NCBI GenBank assembly: GCA_002394535.1
Contig: DGUG01000171.1
Span: forward strand, 1 to 5,412
Length of the DNA: 5,412 nt
From: Lachnospiraceae bacterium UBA4316
GTDB taxonomy: Bacteria; Bacillota; Clostridia; Lachnospirales; Lachnospiraceae
Reading direction: 5' to 3'
The notes under the pieces are model-generated. The model was not told where the DNA came from, made no database searches, and saw only the letters and a list, made by a program, of their open reading frames with translations. Positions 1 to 5,412 of the stretch are shown piece after piece. Numbering within the stretch: the stretch's first letter is position 1; every line of letters begins with the position of its first letter. The position numbers and the translations under genes are program-made.

Positions 1-2612
1 TCTCCCTTAGGTGTAACCTTACCTACAAGAATATCACCGGCTCTTACTTCGGCACCGATTCTGATGATACCGTTTTCATCAAGATCCTTAAGTGCATCTT
101 CACCAACGCCCGGAACATCTCTTGTTATTTCCTCGGGTCCGAGCTTAGTGTCTCTTGACTCAGCTTCATGTTCTTCAATATGAACGGAAGTGTAAACATC
201 TTCCTGTACAAGTCTTTCCGAAAGAAGTACGGCATCCTCGTAGTTGTAACCCTCCCATGTCATAAATGCAATAAGAGGATTTTTACCGAGCGCCATTTCA
301 CCGTTTGATGTTGAAGGTCCGTCGGCAATAACCTGGCCTGCTTCAACATGCTCACCCTTGTCAACAATGGGCTTCTGGTTGTAGCAGTTCGACTGGTTTG
401 AACGAAGGAACTTGGTAAGATGGTATGTCTCCATCGTCTTGTCATCATTCTTGATAACAATCTCGTCCGAAACGGCACTCACAACAGTACCGGACTTTTT
501 AGCGACTACGCAAACGCCCGAATCGACTGCCGCCTTGGGCTCCATTCCCGTTCCGATAACGGGGGCTTCTGTTTTAAGAAGAGGAACCGCCTGACGCTGC
601 ATGTTCGATCCCATAAGAGCACGGTTAGCATCGTCGTTCTCAAGGAAGGGAATAAGTGCCGTAGCTACGGAGAACACCATCTTAGGTGATACATCCATGA
701 ACTCGAACATGGATTTGTCATATTCCTGAGTCTCATCACGGTAACGACCCGATACGTTATTCTTAACGAAATGTCCGTCCTTATCCAGGGGTTCGTTAGC
801 CTGTGCTACATGGTATTCATCCTCCTCATCGGCTGTCATGTAAACAACCTCATCCGTAACAACCGGATTCTCGGGATCTGAATGATCTATCTTTCTGTAA
901 GGTGCCTCAACAAATCCGTACTCATTGATTCTTGCGTAACATGCAAGCGAGTTGATAAGTCCGATGTTGGGACCTTCGGGTGTCTCTATGGGACACATTC
1001 TTCCGTAGTGTGAATAGTGAACGTCTCGAACCTCGAATCCGGCACGGTCTCTTGACAGACCACCGGGTCCTAATGCCGAAAGCCTTCTCTTATGTGTCAG
1101 TTCTCCCAGCGGATTGTTCTGATCCATGAACTGTGACAGCTGAGAAGATCCGAAGAATTCCTTGACAGCCGCCGTAACAGGCTTGATGTTGATAAGCTGC
1201 TGGGGAGAGATGCCTTCAAGATCCTGAGTTGTCATTCTCTCTCTTACAACTCTTTCAAGTCTTGAAAGACCTATCCTGTACTGGTTCTGGAGAAGTTCTC
1301 CGACAGCACGGATACGACGGTTTCCGAGATGATCGATATCATCGTCGTGGCCGATTCCGTATTCGAGATGCATGTTATAGTTAATGGAAGCAAAAATATC
1401 TTCCGGAGTAATATGCTTGGGTATAAGAGCATGTACCGAATCCCTGATAGCATCAACAAGAGCTTCCGGGTCACTCTGGTAATCCGAAAGAAGCGCCTGC
1501 AGCGCAGGATAATAGACAAGCTCATTGATTCCGAGTTCCTTCGGATCACAATCAATAAAGCTTGTGATGTCTACCATCATATTGGAAAGAACTCTTATGT
1601 TGCGCTCCTCACCCTGAATAACAACGTAAGGAACAGCAGCATTCTGAATCCTGTCGGCAAGATCCGCCGTGGCGACGGTCCCTGCTTCGGCAAGTATCTC
1701 TCCGGTATTCGGATCTATAACATCCTCGGCAATGGTTTGGTTCTTGATACGGTTGCGAAGTTTGAGTTTCTTATTGAATTTGTAACGTCCTACTTTTGCA
1801 AGATCGTATCTTCTCGGATCGAAGAACATTGCATTGATAAGGCTCTCTGCACTTTCAACAGCCAGAGGCTCGCCGGGACGAATCTTCTTGTATAATTCAA
1901 GAAGACCTTCCTGGTAATTTGTTGCAACGTCCTTGCCGAACGAAGCAAGGATCTTCGGCTCATCGCCAAAGAGATCGAGAATCTCCTGATTGGTTCCGAG
2001 TCCAAGTGAACGAAGAAGAACTGTAACCGGAACTTTTCTTGTACGGTCAACACGCACGAAGAACACATCATTGGAGTCAGTTTCGTACTCCAACCATGCG
2101 CCTCTGTTAGGTATCACCGTACACGAATACAGTTTCTTACCGAATTTATCATGAGTAATTCCGTAATAGATTCCCGGGGAACGAACCAACTGGCTGACGA
2201 TTACACGCTCTGCGCCGTTGATGACAAATGTACCGGTTGCGGTCATAAGAGGAAGGTCACCCATGAAGATCTCGTGCTCTATGATTTTGTCATCCGTCTT
2301 GTTATACAGACGAACACGAACCTTGAGGGGGGCTGCGTATGTAGCGTCTCTTTCCTTACACTCTTCAATAGAATACTTGACATCTTCTTCGCATAACTTA
2401 AAATCAACGAACTCCAGACTAAGCTGCCCGCTGTAGTCAGTGATCGGAGAAATGTCCGCAAAGACTTCCTTCAGTCCATCATCCAGAAACCATTGGTAAG
2501 AATCTTTCTGAACTTCAATGAGATTAGGCATCTCAAGAACTTCCTTCTGACGCGAAAAACTCATTCGCGTGCTCTTGCCAACCGTAACCGGACGTATCCT
2601 GTTCTTTTCCAT
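1..2612 (-). CDS. rpoB: RNA polymerase beta subunit, N-terminal 870 codons (3' end beyond window)
   Basis: This is the beta subunit of RNA polymerase, which with beta' forms the catalytic cleft and binds rifampicin. The frame is open without interruption from the ATG at 2612 to the left edge. It begins [20 protein letters not shown], typical of Clostridia. Visible landmarks are the protrusion and lobe region with [19 protein letters not shown] at about residues 118-136, SPGIYY at 145-150, the rifampicin region [15 protein letters not shown] through RRLSAL at 488-514, GPNIGLIN at 547-554, GSNMQRQAV at 668-676, and the acidic pair in NYEDA at 792-793. The window ends at VGKVTPKG, near the base of the flap domain, so the flap, the C-terminal catalytic parts and the clamp contacts lie outside. 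Family members are about 1,150-1,350 residues. The start is supported by GGGGTGA 8 bases upstream. It follows rplL after a 208-bp structured gap. Identification is essentially certain. Confidence 0.98.
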   Translation of the reverse strand, partial: MEKNRIRPVTVGKSTRMSFSRQKEVLEMPNLIEVQKDSYQWFLDDGLKEVFADISPITDYSGQLSLEFVDFKLCEEDVKYSIEECKERDATYAAPLKVRVRLYNKTDDKIIEHEIFMGDLPLMTATGTFVINGAERVIVSQLVRSPGIYYGITHDKFGKKLYSCTVIPNRGAWLEYETDSNDVFFVRVDRTRKVPVTVLLRSLGLGTNQEILDLFGDEPKILASFGKDVATNYQEGLLELYKKIRPGEPLAVESAESLINAMFFDPRRYDLAKVGRYKFNKKLKLRNRIKNQTIAEDVIDPNTGEILAEAGTVATADLADRIQNAAVPYVVIQGEERNIRVLSNMMVDITSFIDCDPKELGINELVYYPALQALLSDYQSDPEALVDAIRDSVHALIPKHITPEDIFASINYNMHLEYGIGHDDDIDHLGNRRIRAVGELLQNQYRIGLSRLERVVRERMTTQDLEGISPQQLINIKPVTAAVKEFFGSSQLSQFMDQNNPLGELTHKRRLSALGPGGLSRDRAGFEVRDVHYSHYGRMCPIETPEGPNIGLINSLACYARINEYGFVEAPYRKIDHSDPENPVVTDEVVYMTADEEDEYHVAQANEPLDKDGHFVKNNVSGRYRDETQEYDKSMFEFMDVSPKMVFSVATALIPFLENDDANRALMGSNMQRQAVPLLKTEAPVIGTGMEPKAAVDSGVCVVAKKSGTVVSAVSDEIVIKNDDKTMETYHLTKFLRSNQSNCYNQKPIVDKGEHVEAGQVIADGPSTSNGEMALGKNPLIAFMTWEGYNYEDAVLLSERLVQEDVYTSVHIEEHEAESRDTKLGPEEITRDVPGVGEDALKDLDENGIIRIGAEVRAGDILVGKVTPKG

Positions 2613-2620
2613 TGACGTTT

Positions 2621-2627
2621 TCACCCC
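2621..2627 (-). promoter_or_regulatory. rpoB ribosome binding site
   Basis: GGGGTGA lies 8 bases before the rpoB ATG. It departs from the AGGAGG seen before rplL and rplJ and is probably weaker, but its spacing fixes the start at 2612. The protein N-terminus also matches the family from this Met. Confidence 0.7.
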
Positions 2628-2650
2628 GTTTTTCTATTTAGATTTCATTT

Positions 2651-2662
2651 AGTGCATGCACT
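2651..2662. repeat. 12-bp perfect palindrome upstream of rpoB
   Basis: AGTGCATGCACT reads identically on both strands. It lies about 40 bp upstream of the rpoB start, within the mRNA leader between the second hairpin and the ribosome binding site. It could be a dimeric protein site or part of RNA folding: the GCAC/GTGC arms could also pair with the nearby GGCACG. No function is known to me, and a chance palindrome cannot be excluded. Confidence 0.5.
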
Positions 2663-2677
2663 TGTGGACGTGCCCTC

Positions 2678-2703
2678 AAAAACCCCTATATTTAGCGGTT
2701 TTT
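2678..2703 (-). terminator. Second terminator-like hairpin in the rplL-rpoB gap
   Basis: On the minus strand, AAAAACCGCTA, loop AATA, then TAGGGGTTTTT forms an 11-position stem with one G-G mismatch. An A tract stands on the 5' side and a T tract on the 3' side, so it has the layout of an intrinsic terminator that could work in either direction. The paired core is short and interrupted by the mismatch, so termination is probably partial. It lies 66 bp upstream of the rpoB start and after the larger hairpin at 2720-2776. Confidence 0.5.
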
Positions 2704-2719
2704 CCGTAAAAAAGCACAC

Positions 2720-2776
2720 AAAAAGAGCCTATGAAACCACAATAGTGCGTTATCCATGGTAACACAAGCTCTTTTT
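2720..2776 (-). terminator. Attenuator-like hairpin after rplL
   Basis: AAAAAGAGC at 2776-2768 and GCTCTTTTT at 2728-2720 are perfect 9-base complements separated by 39 bases. The downstream arm ends in five T, and a further run of six T follows at 2713-2708. The loop holds smaller hairpins, GTTA/TAAC around CCATGG and CAC/GTG around TATT, which could close the distance. It sits 44 bp after the rplL stop. Partial termination here would give more rplJL than rpoB mRNA, as is known for the rplL-rpoB attenuator of E. coli. The long loop makes full terminator strength uncertain. Confidence 0.55.
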
Positions 2777-2784
2777 AGAGTCAA
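2756..2784 (-). promoter_or_regulatory. Possible internal promoter for rpoB
   Basis: TTGACT (2784-2779), a 17-base spacer, then TACCAT (2761-2756) preceded by TGT gives a sigma-A-like promoter with an extended -10. The -35 matches consensus at 5 of 6 and the -10 at 4 of 6. A start near 2749 would fall inside the loop of the hairpin at 2720-2776, so its transcript would lack that hairpin's upstream arm. This is motif matching only, in AT-rich sequence. Confidence 0.35.
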
Positions 2785-2820
2785 GAAATATTTTTATTTC
2801 TTATGATATTTTTTATTCAA

Positions 2821-3204
2821 TTACTTAAGAGTAACCTTTGCGCCTTCAGCTTCAAGCTTAGCCTTGATATCGTCAGCCTCTTCCTTGGAAGCGCCCTCTT
2901 TAAGTACCTTGGGAGCAGAATCAACGAGATCCTTTGCTTCCTTGAGGCCAAGACCTGTTGCTTCACGAACAACTTTAATAACCTTAACCTTGTTAGGACC
3001 TACTTCTGTAAGTTCAACATCAAACTCGCTCTTCTCTTCGCCTGCTGCACCGCCTTCAGCTGCGCCGCCTGCTGCTGCCACAACAACACCTGCTGCTGCG
3101 GATACACCGAACTCTTCTTCACAAGCCTTAACAAGATCGTTAAGTTCCAAAACAGTTAACTCTTTGATAGCATCAATAAATTCTGCTGTTGACATTTTTG
3201 CCAT
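2821..3204 (-). CDS. rplL: 50S ribosomal protein L7/L12
   Basis: L7/L12 forms the mobile stalk of the 50S subunit, bound as dimers to L10, and recruits and activates the translational GTPases. The 127-residue product is close to the usual 120-130. The N-terminal dimerisation domain (about residues 5-35, [20 protein letters not shown]) is followed by an Ala/Gly/Glu hinge (about 36-58). The globular C-terminal domain (about 59-127) carries the conserved NKVKVIK and [11 protein letters not shown] factor-binding helices. The first ATG is chosen because AGGAGG stands 8 bases before it; a second ATG at codon 4 has poorer spacing. It lies 26 bp after rplJ and is surely co-transcribed with it under the L10 leader. 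Identification is certain. Confidence 0.98.
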   Translation of the reverse strand: MAKMSTAEFIDAIKELTVLELNDLVKACEEEFGVSAAAGVVVAAAGGAAEGGAAGEEKSEFDVELTEVGPNKVKVIKVVREATGLGLKEAKDLVDSAPKVLKEGASKEEADDIKAKLEAEGAKVTLK

Positions 3205-3212
3205 TTTATTAT

Positions 3213-3218
3213 CCTCCT
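3213..3218 (-). promoter_or_regulatory. rplL ribosome binding site
   Basis: A full AGGAGG stands 8 bases before the rplL ATG, inside the 26-bp rplJ-rplL gap. It decides for the ATG at 3204 over the one at 3195. A strong site here fits the need for several L7/L12 copies per L10. Confidence 0.85.
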
Positions 3219-3230
3219 ATAATAGTGAAA

Positions 3231-3827
3231 TTACTCTTCTGTAGTTGCAGCTTCCTCAGTAGGAGCTGCTTCCTCTGCTGCGGGAGCTGCCTCCTCGGGA
3301 GCTGCCTCTGCTGCAGGAGCTGCTGCCTCAGCCGGTGCTGCCTCTCCACCCTTCTCGGCGATCTGATTAAGAACGCGGGCAAAGTTTGCAACAGGTGACT
3401 GCAACGATCCAAGCAGTCTTGAGAGAAGTTCCTCTCTTGACGGGATCTTGGCAACATCTGCGATACCCTTTGCATCATAAAGCACGCCTTCTACAACGCC
3501 TGCTTTAAGTTCAAGTGCCGGTGCCTCTTTGGCAAACTTAACGATGATACGTGCAGGTGCAGTAGCATCATCCTTTGATACGGCAATTGCGGAAGGGCCT
3601 TCGAGATGAGGAGCTAACTGCTCAAAATCGGTTCCCTTAAACGCAAAGTTCATCATTGTGTTCTTGTAAACCTTATAGGTGACACCTGCCTCACGAAGCT
3701 GCTTACGAAGGTTTGTATCCTGTTCAACCGTAAGTCCGCGGTAATCAACAAGCACAACTCCCTGCGCGTCCTTGACTACTTCCGAGATCTCGTCAACTAT
3801 AGGTTTCTTAAGTTCTACCTTAGCCAT
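3231..3827 (-). CDS. rplJ: 50S ribosomal protein L10 with acidic Ala/Pro/Glu tail
   Basis: L10 anchors the L7/L12 dimers to the 23S rRNA stalk base and, as the L10(L12)4 complex, represses its own operon in Firmicutes. Residues 1-125 form the rRNA-binding domain, with conserved VVLVDYRGLTVEQ (24-36), KVYKNTMM (52-59) and EGPSAIA (76-82). The helix IPSREELLSRLLGSL through NFARVLNQIAEK (128-159) is the L12-binding helix. Residues 160-198 are a low-complexity tail of Ala, Pro, Glu and Thr ending TEEAATTEE. This lengthens the protein to 198 residues against the usual 165-180. AGGAGGT four bases before the ATG supports the start. It is first in rplJ-rplL, behind the attenuated leader. Identification is certain; the tail's role is unknown. 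Confidence 0.98.
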   Translation of the reverse strand: MAKVELKKPIVDEISEVVKDAQGVVLVDYRGLTVEQDTNLRKQLREAGVTYKVYKNTMMNFAFKGTDFEQLAPHLEGPSAIAVSKDDATAPARIIVKFAKEAPALELKAGVVEGVLYDAKGIADVAKIPSREELLSRLLGSLQSPVANFARVLNQIAEKGGEAAPAEAAAPAAEAAPEEAAPAAEEAAPTEEAATTEE

Positions 3828-3831
3828 TTTT

Positions 3832-3838
3832 ACCTCCT
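3832..3838 (-). promoter_or_regulatory. rplJ ribosome binding site
   Basis: AGGAGGT precedes the rplJ ATG with four A bases between. Upstream, ACCTC at 3868-3864 is complementary to GAGGT in this site and could partly mask it, with a small TTTCG/CGAAA hairpin (3861-3845) in the intervening stretch. Confidence 0.85.
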
Positions 3839-3870
3839 TATAGATTTCGATATTGCCGAAAACGAGGTTT

Positions 3871-3899
3871 AAAAAACCCGCTCCGAAGACGGAACGGGT
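3871..3899 (-). terminator. Intrinsic terminator (attenuator) of the L10 leader
   Basis: On the minus strand ACCCGTTCCG, loop TCTT, CGGAGCGGGT gives a 10-bp stem with one G-T wobble, followed directly by a run of T (six T at 3876-3871). It stands about 32 bp upstream of the rplJ ribosome binding site and downstream of the leader promoter, so it must be read through for rplJL to be expressed. The loop and descending arm (GTCTTCGG, 3890-3883) are perfectly complementary to CCGAAGAC in the upstream kink-turn strand, so two folds compete. L10-controlled transcription attenuation is established for the B. subtilis rplJL leader. Confidence 0.92.
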
Positions 3900-3928
3900 A
3901 TAATATCAAAGCAAATAAACTATGATAA
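3900..3928 (-). promoter_or_regulatory. Possible second promoter inside the L10 leader
   Basis: TTATCA (3928-3923), a 17-base spacer and TATTAT (3905-3900), preceded by TGA, form an extended -10 promoter candidate. The -10 matches consensus at 5 of 6 and the -35 at 4 of 6. Initiation would fall near 3895-3890, inside the upstream arm of the terminator at 3899-3871. Such a transcript could not form the full terminator or the L10 binding site. The region is AT-rich, so chance is possible. Confidence 0.35.
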
Positions 3929-3965
3929 ATCTCATTCTCCTCGGCTGGCGAATGATAAACTCATT
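3922..3965 (-). repeat. Near-identical self-complementary repeat pair in the leader
   Basis: AATGAGTTTATCATT (3965-3951) and AATGAGATTTATCAT (3936-3922) differ by one inserted A and the last base, and flank CCAGCCGAGGAG. Each can fold on itself (AATGA/TCATT and ATGA/TCAT), and each can also pair with the other. They may form alternative helices around the L10 binding core, or may simply be two small hairpins. Confidence 0.6.
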
Positions 3966-4024
3966 ACTTACACGGAAGGACGTACCAACTGTCTTCGGCC
4001 GGCCGCTTACGCGACCTTGTCTAA

Positions 4025-4051
4025 CTTATCACACAAGAATGAGGTTGTCAA
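4025..4051 (-). promoter_or_regulatory. Main promoter of rplJ-rplL
   Basis: A perfect -35 TTGACA (4051-4046) is followed by TGTGATAAGTT, where an extended -10 can be read as GATAAG (15-base spacer, preceded by TGT) or TAAGTT (17-base spacer). The -10 is a weak match either way. AT-rich sequence lies upstream. Initiation near 4018-4023 would start the transcript just before the GNRA-capped hairpin of the L10 leader, which supports the placement. A second TTGACAAC lies 27 bp upstream and overlaps the CapA stop codon. Confidence 0.7.
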
Positions 4052-4074
4052 ATGATTTTTCGCAATTTGTGTTG

Positions 4075-5412
4075 TCAATTCGTATCAACTGCCCAGTCCG
4101 GGAGTTGTTCTGCCTGCTCTGTATTATTCACGGGTTGTTGCTCACTTTGAACGGTATTGTCGGCATTTTGCTGGGCAGGCTGTGCACTACCGGCTTCCGC
4201 ACCGGCATTTTCTGCAGGTGTGGGAGCTTTTCGGTATGGAGACGTGTTCTGACCATTCTGGGTGTTATGGTCGGTTTCCGACCTGGTCACACTTCCGTTA
4301 TCATCTATTTCGGCGTAATTGGATATGCCGCGCATATACTCGATTATCCTACCCTTTTCAGTGGGTGTGGCCGCCTCGACACAGGAACCTCTCTGAATGC
4401 ACGGAATAAACTCCACATTTTTGATCCCGCAGTTTTCATCAAGAGTTGCCCGAACAATGCAGGTGTCCTGGGTTTTTGAATTGAACCAGAAATTTCCGAG
4501 GCTGTAGAATACCGGGACATTATCTATGTAATCAATTCCCTGCAGGACATGGGGGTGGGCGCCGATTATAAGATCGGCACCGGCATCAACGTATGCCTTT
4601 GCAAGATCACGCTGGCTTTGTTCCACCAGATCGGTACTCTCTGTTCCCCAGTGCACAAACATTACCGTAAAATCACTGTTTGCGGCTGCTTCCTCTATAG
4701 CCTTCACCGCCTTGGCAGGATCAAGTGTGCGAAGCACCCCGGGAGAATCGGCGGTAGCTTCTTTCGTATCGGGATTACCAAGCCTCTCTATCTGGGTAGC
4801 AGCAACTATAGAAATGACATGACCGTTTACATGAAAATAAGCCGGTCTCATTGCTTCTTCAATGTTTTTGCCGGCTCCTACAAAGGGAAGCTTTGCATCG
4901 TTTAATATATCTATCGTATCGATAAGTGCATCCGGTCCGTAGTCATAAGCATGATTATTGGCAAGACCAACTATATCCACTCCCATATCCTTCATAATAT
5001 GAACATCCTTCGGATCGGCTCTGAATGTATATGTTTTGTCCGGAGTCGGAGTTCCCCGGTCACTGTACGGAAACTCATTGTTAGCCATCATGATATCCAT
5101 AGACTGCATCGTGCCCAGAACTCCCTCATCCATGCTGTTATGAATATCGCTTCCTTTTTCCCTGTATACCCTTATCGTTGCGTATCCTGCCGCAAATCCA
5201 ACATCTCCTACGAACCCAAGCGTAACCTCATTCGCGGATGCCGGTTTAACAGAGTATACCTTTCCTACCGGATCATATATTTCTTCGTACTCAGGCTCCT
5301 CAGGTGCTATATCGGCTTCCGTGATAAGAGGTGCCATATCATCCGATATTGATATAACCGGTTCCGGAGTAACAACAGGTGTGACTTCTTCTGTCTGTGA
5401 AGTCTCATCTTC
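4075..5412 (-). CDS. CapA-family metallophosphoesterase-like protein (N-terminus beyond window)
   Basis: This is a CapA / PGA_cap family protein, a group named for poly-gamma-glutamate capsule synthesis but found widely as surface proteins of unknown substrate. The frame is open to the right edge, giving 445 visible residues. Numbered from the first visible codon: an acidic Pro/Glu/Thr-rich linker (1-50), then GFVGDVGFA (66-74), MANNEFP (109-115), DIVGLANNHAYDYG (146-159), VHWGTE (253-258), GAHPHV (284-289) and YSLGNFWF (303-310). These are the ordered metal-binding and catalytic motifs of the family's calcineurin-like fold. Four Cys lie at 318-344. A Gln/Asn/Pro/Ala-rich tail (about 385-445) ends DWAVDTN. 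The Met at 5337 is internal because the acidic coding frame continues upstream. A secretion signal or membrane anchor is expected beyond the edge but not seen. No clear terminator separates it from the L10 promoter. The family call is firm; the substrate is unknown. Confidence 0.9.
   Translation of the reverse strand, partial: EDETSQTEEVTPVVTPEPVISISDDMAPLITEADIAPEEPEYEEIYDPVGKVYSVKPASANEVTLGFVGDVGFAAGYATIRVYREKGSDIHNSMDEGVLGTMQSMDIMMANNEFPYSDRGTPTPDKTYTFRADPKDVHIMKDMGVDIVGLANNHAYDYGPDALIDTIDILNDAKLPFVGAGKNIEEAMRPAYFHVNGHVISIVAATQIERLGNPDTKEATADSPGVLRTLDPAKAVKAIEEAAANSDFTVMFVHWGTESTDLVEQSQRDLAKAYVDAGADLIIGAHPHVLQGIDYIDNVPVFYSLGNFWFNSKTQDTCIVRATLDENCGIKNVEFIPCIQRGSCVEAATPTEKGRIIEYMRGISNYAEIDDNGSVTRSETDHNTQNGQNTSPYRKAPTPAENAGAEAGSAQPAQQNADNTVQSEQQPVNNTEQAEQLPDWAVDTN

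Larger units (their letters stand above)
3871..4016 (-). promoter_or_regulatory. Ribosomal protein L10 leader (autoregulatory mRNA element)
   Basis: This structured leader lies between the promoter and rplJ. In transcript order it has a 6-bp hairpin capped by a GTAA (GNRA) loop, GGTCGC/GCGGCC at 4016-4001. Next is GGCCGAAGACAGTTGG (4000-3985), then a variable apical part. Then comes CCAGCCGAGGAG (3949-3938), which closes GTTGG/CCAGC and leaves the purine-rich GAAGA and GAGGA sides of a kink-turn-like internal loop. The intrinsic terminator at 3899-3871 ends it. CCGAAGACAG with CCGAGG is the recognisable core of Firmicutes L10 leaders, which bind the L10(L12)4 complex much as 23S rRNA does. 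Binding should favour termination. Exact pairings are my hand fold. Confidence 0.85.

Noticed and set aside
1329..1895. Plus-strand open frame of 188 codons inside rpoB
   Set aside because: It lies entirely opposite the well-conserved rpoB frame, has no ribosome binding site that I can see, and its product resembles no family.
3195..3204. Alternative rplL start at codon 4 (ATG at 3195)
   Set aside because: AGGAGG is at ideal distance from the first ATG and too far from the second.
2803..3244. Plus-strand open frames opposite rplL (Cys-rich and Ser/Ala-rich products)
   Set aside because: Their composition is the reverse image of the Ala/Glu/Lys codons of L7/L12; no family resemblance or start signal.
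3040..3350. GCTGC-rich repeats in rplL and rplJ as a microsatellite or mobile repeat
   Set aside because: They encode the Ala-rich L7/L12 hinge and L10 tail in frame and show no exact repeat unit or flanking duplication.
3996..4005. CGGCCGGCCG 10-bp palindrome as an operator
   Set aside because: Its two halves belong to the GNRA hairpin and the kink-turn strand of the L10 leader, which explain the GC-rich sequence.
4049..4069. CAAAT/ATTTG inverted repeat as a CapA terminator
   Set aside because: Only 5 AT-rich base pairs around an 11-base loop, with no T run after it, so it is too weak to call.
3922..4479. Plus-strand open frame of 185 codons across the L10 leader and the CapA end
   Set aside because: It runs antisense through a structured leader and a recognised coding region, without a ribosome binding site or recognisable domain.
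4075..5337. Taking the Met at 5337 as the CapA start
   Set aside because: The frame continues upstream to the window edge with the same acidic Glu/Pro/Thr-rich composition, and no ribosome binding site precedes this Met.

Overview
The window carries four protein genes, all on the minus strand, so transcription runs from high to low coordinates: a CapA-family gene cut by the right edge, then rplJ (L10), rplL (L7/L12), and rpoB (RNA polymerase beta) cut by the left edge. The protein sequences point to a Gram-positive anaerobe of the class Clostridia, probably Lachnospiraceae. This rests on the clostridial-type beta N-terminus and rifampicin-region wording, strong AGGAGG ribosome binding sites, and a Firmicutes-type L10 mRNA leader. 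The family-level assignment is inference from remembered protein style, not from a search.

From right to left: 5412-4075 is the C-terminal part of a probably extracellular CapA-type metallophosphoesterase-like protein with acidic and Gln/Asn-rich low-complexity ends. 4074-3828 is a regulatory region. It holds a promoter with a perfect TTGACA, a structured L10 leader with a GNRA-capped hairpin and a kink-turn-like L10(L12)4 binding core, and a strong intrinsic terminator just before rplJ. 3827-3231 is rplJ and 3204-2821 is rplL, 26 bp apart. 2820-2613 is a 208-bp gap with two terminator-like hairpins, a possible internal promoter and a 12-bp palindrome. 2612-1 is the first 870 codons of rpoB.

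The regulation is readable. Excess L10-L12 complex should bind the leader and allow the terminator to form. When the complex is scarce, an 8-base perfect match between the kink-turn strand and the terminator loop offers an antiterminator. A second hairpin region between rplL and rpoB is well placed to make more L7/L12 than beta, which the cell needs because L12 is present in several copies per ribosome. CapA lies directly upstream, where many bacteria have rplK-rplA.

This is mainly a conserved housekeeping locus. I see no mobile element, CRISPR array, tRNA or new defence-type system. The items most worth a second look are the details of the L10 attenuator, a possible promoter that would bypass it, and the structured rplL-rpoB gap.
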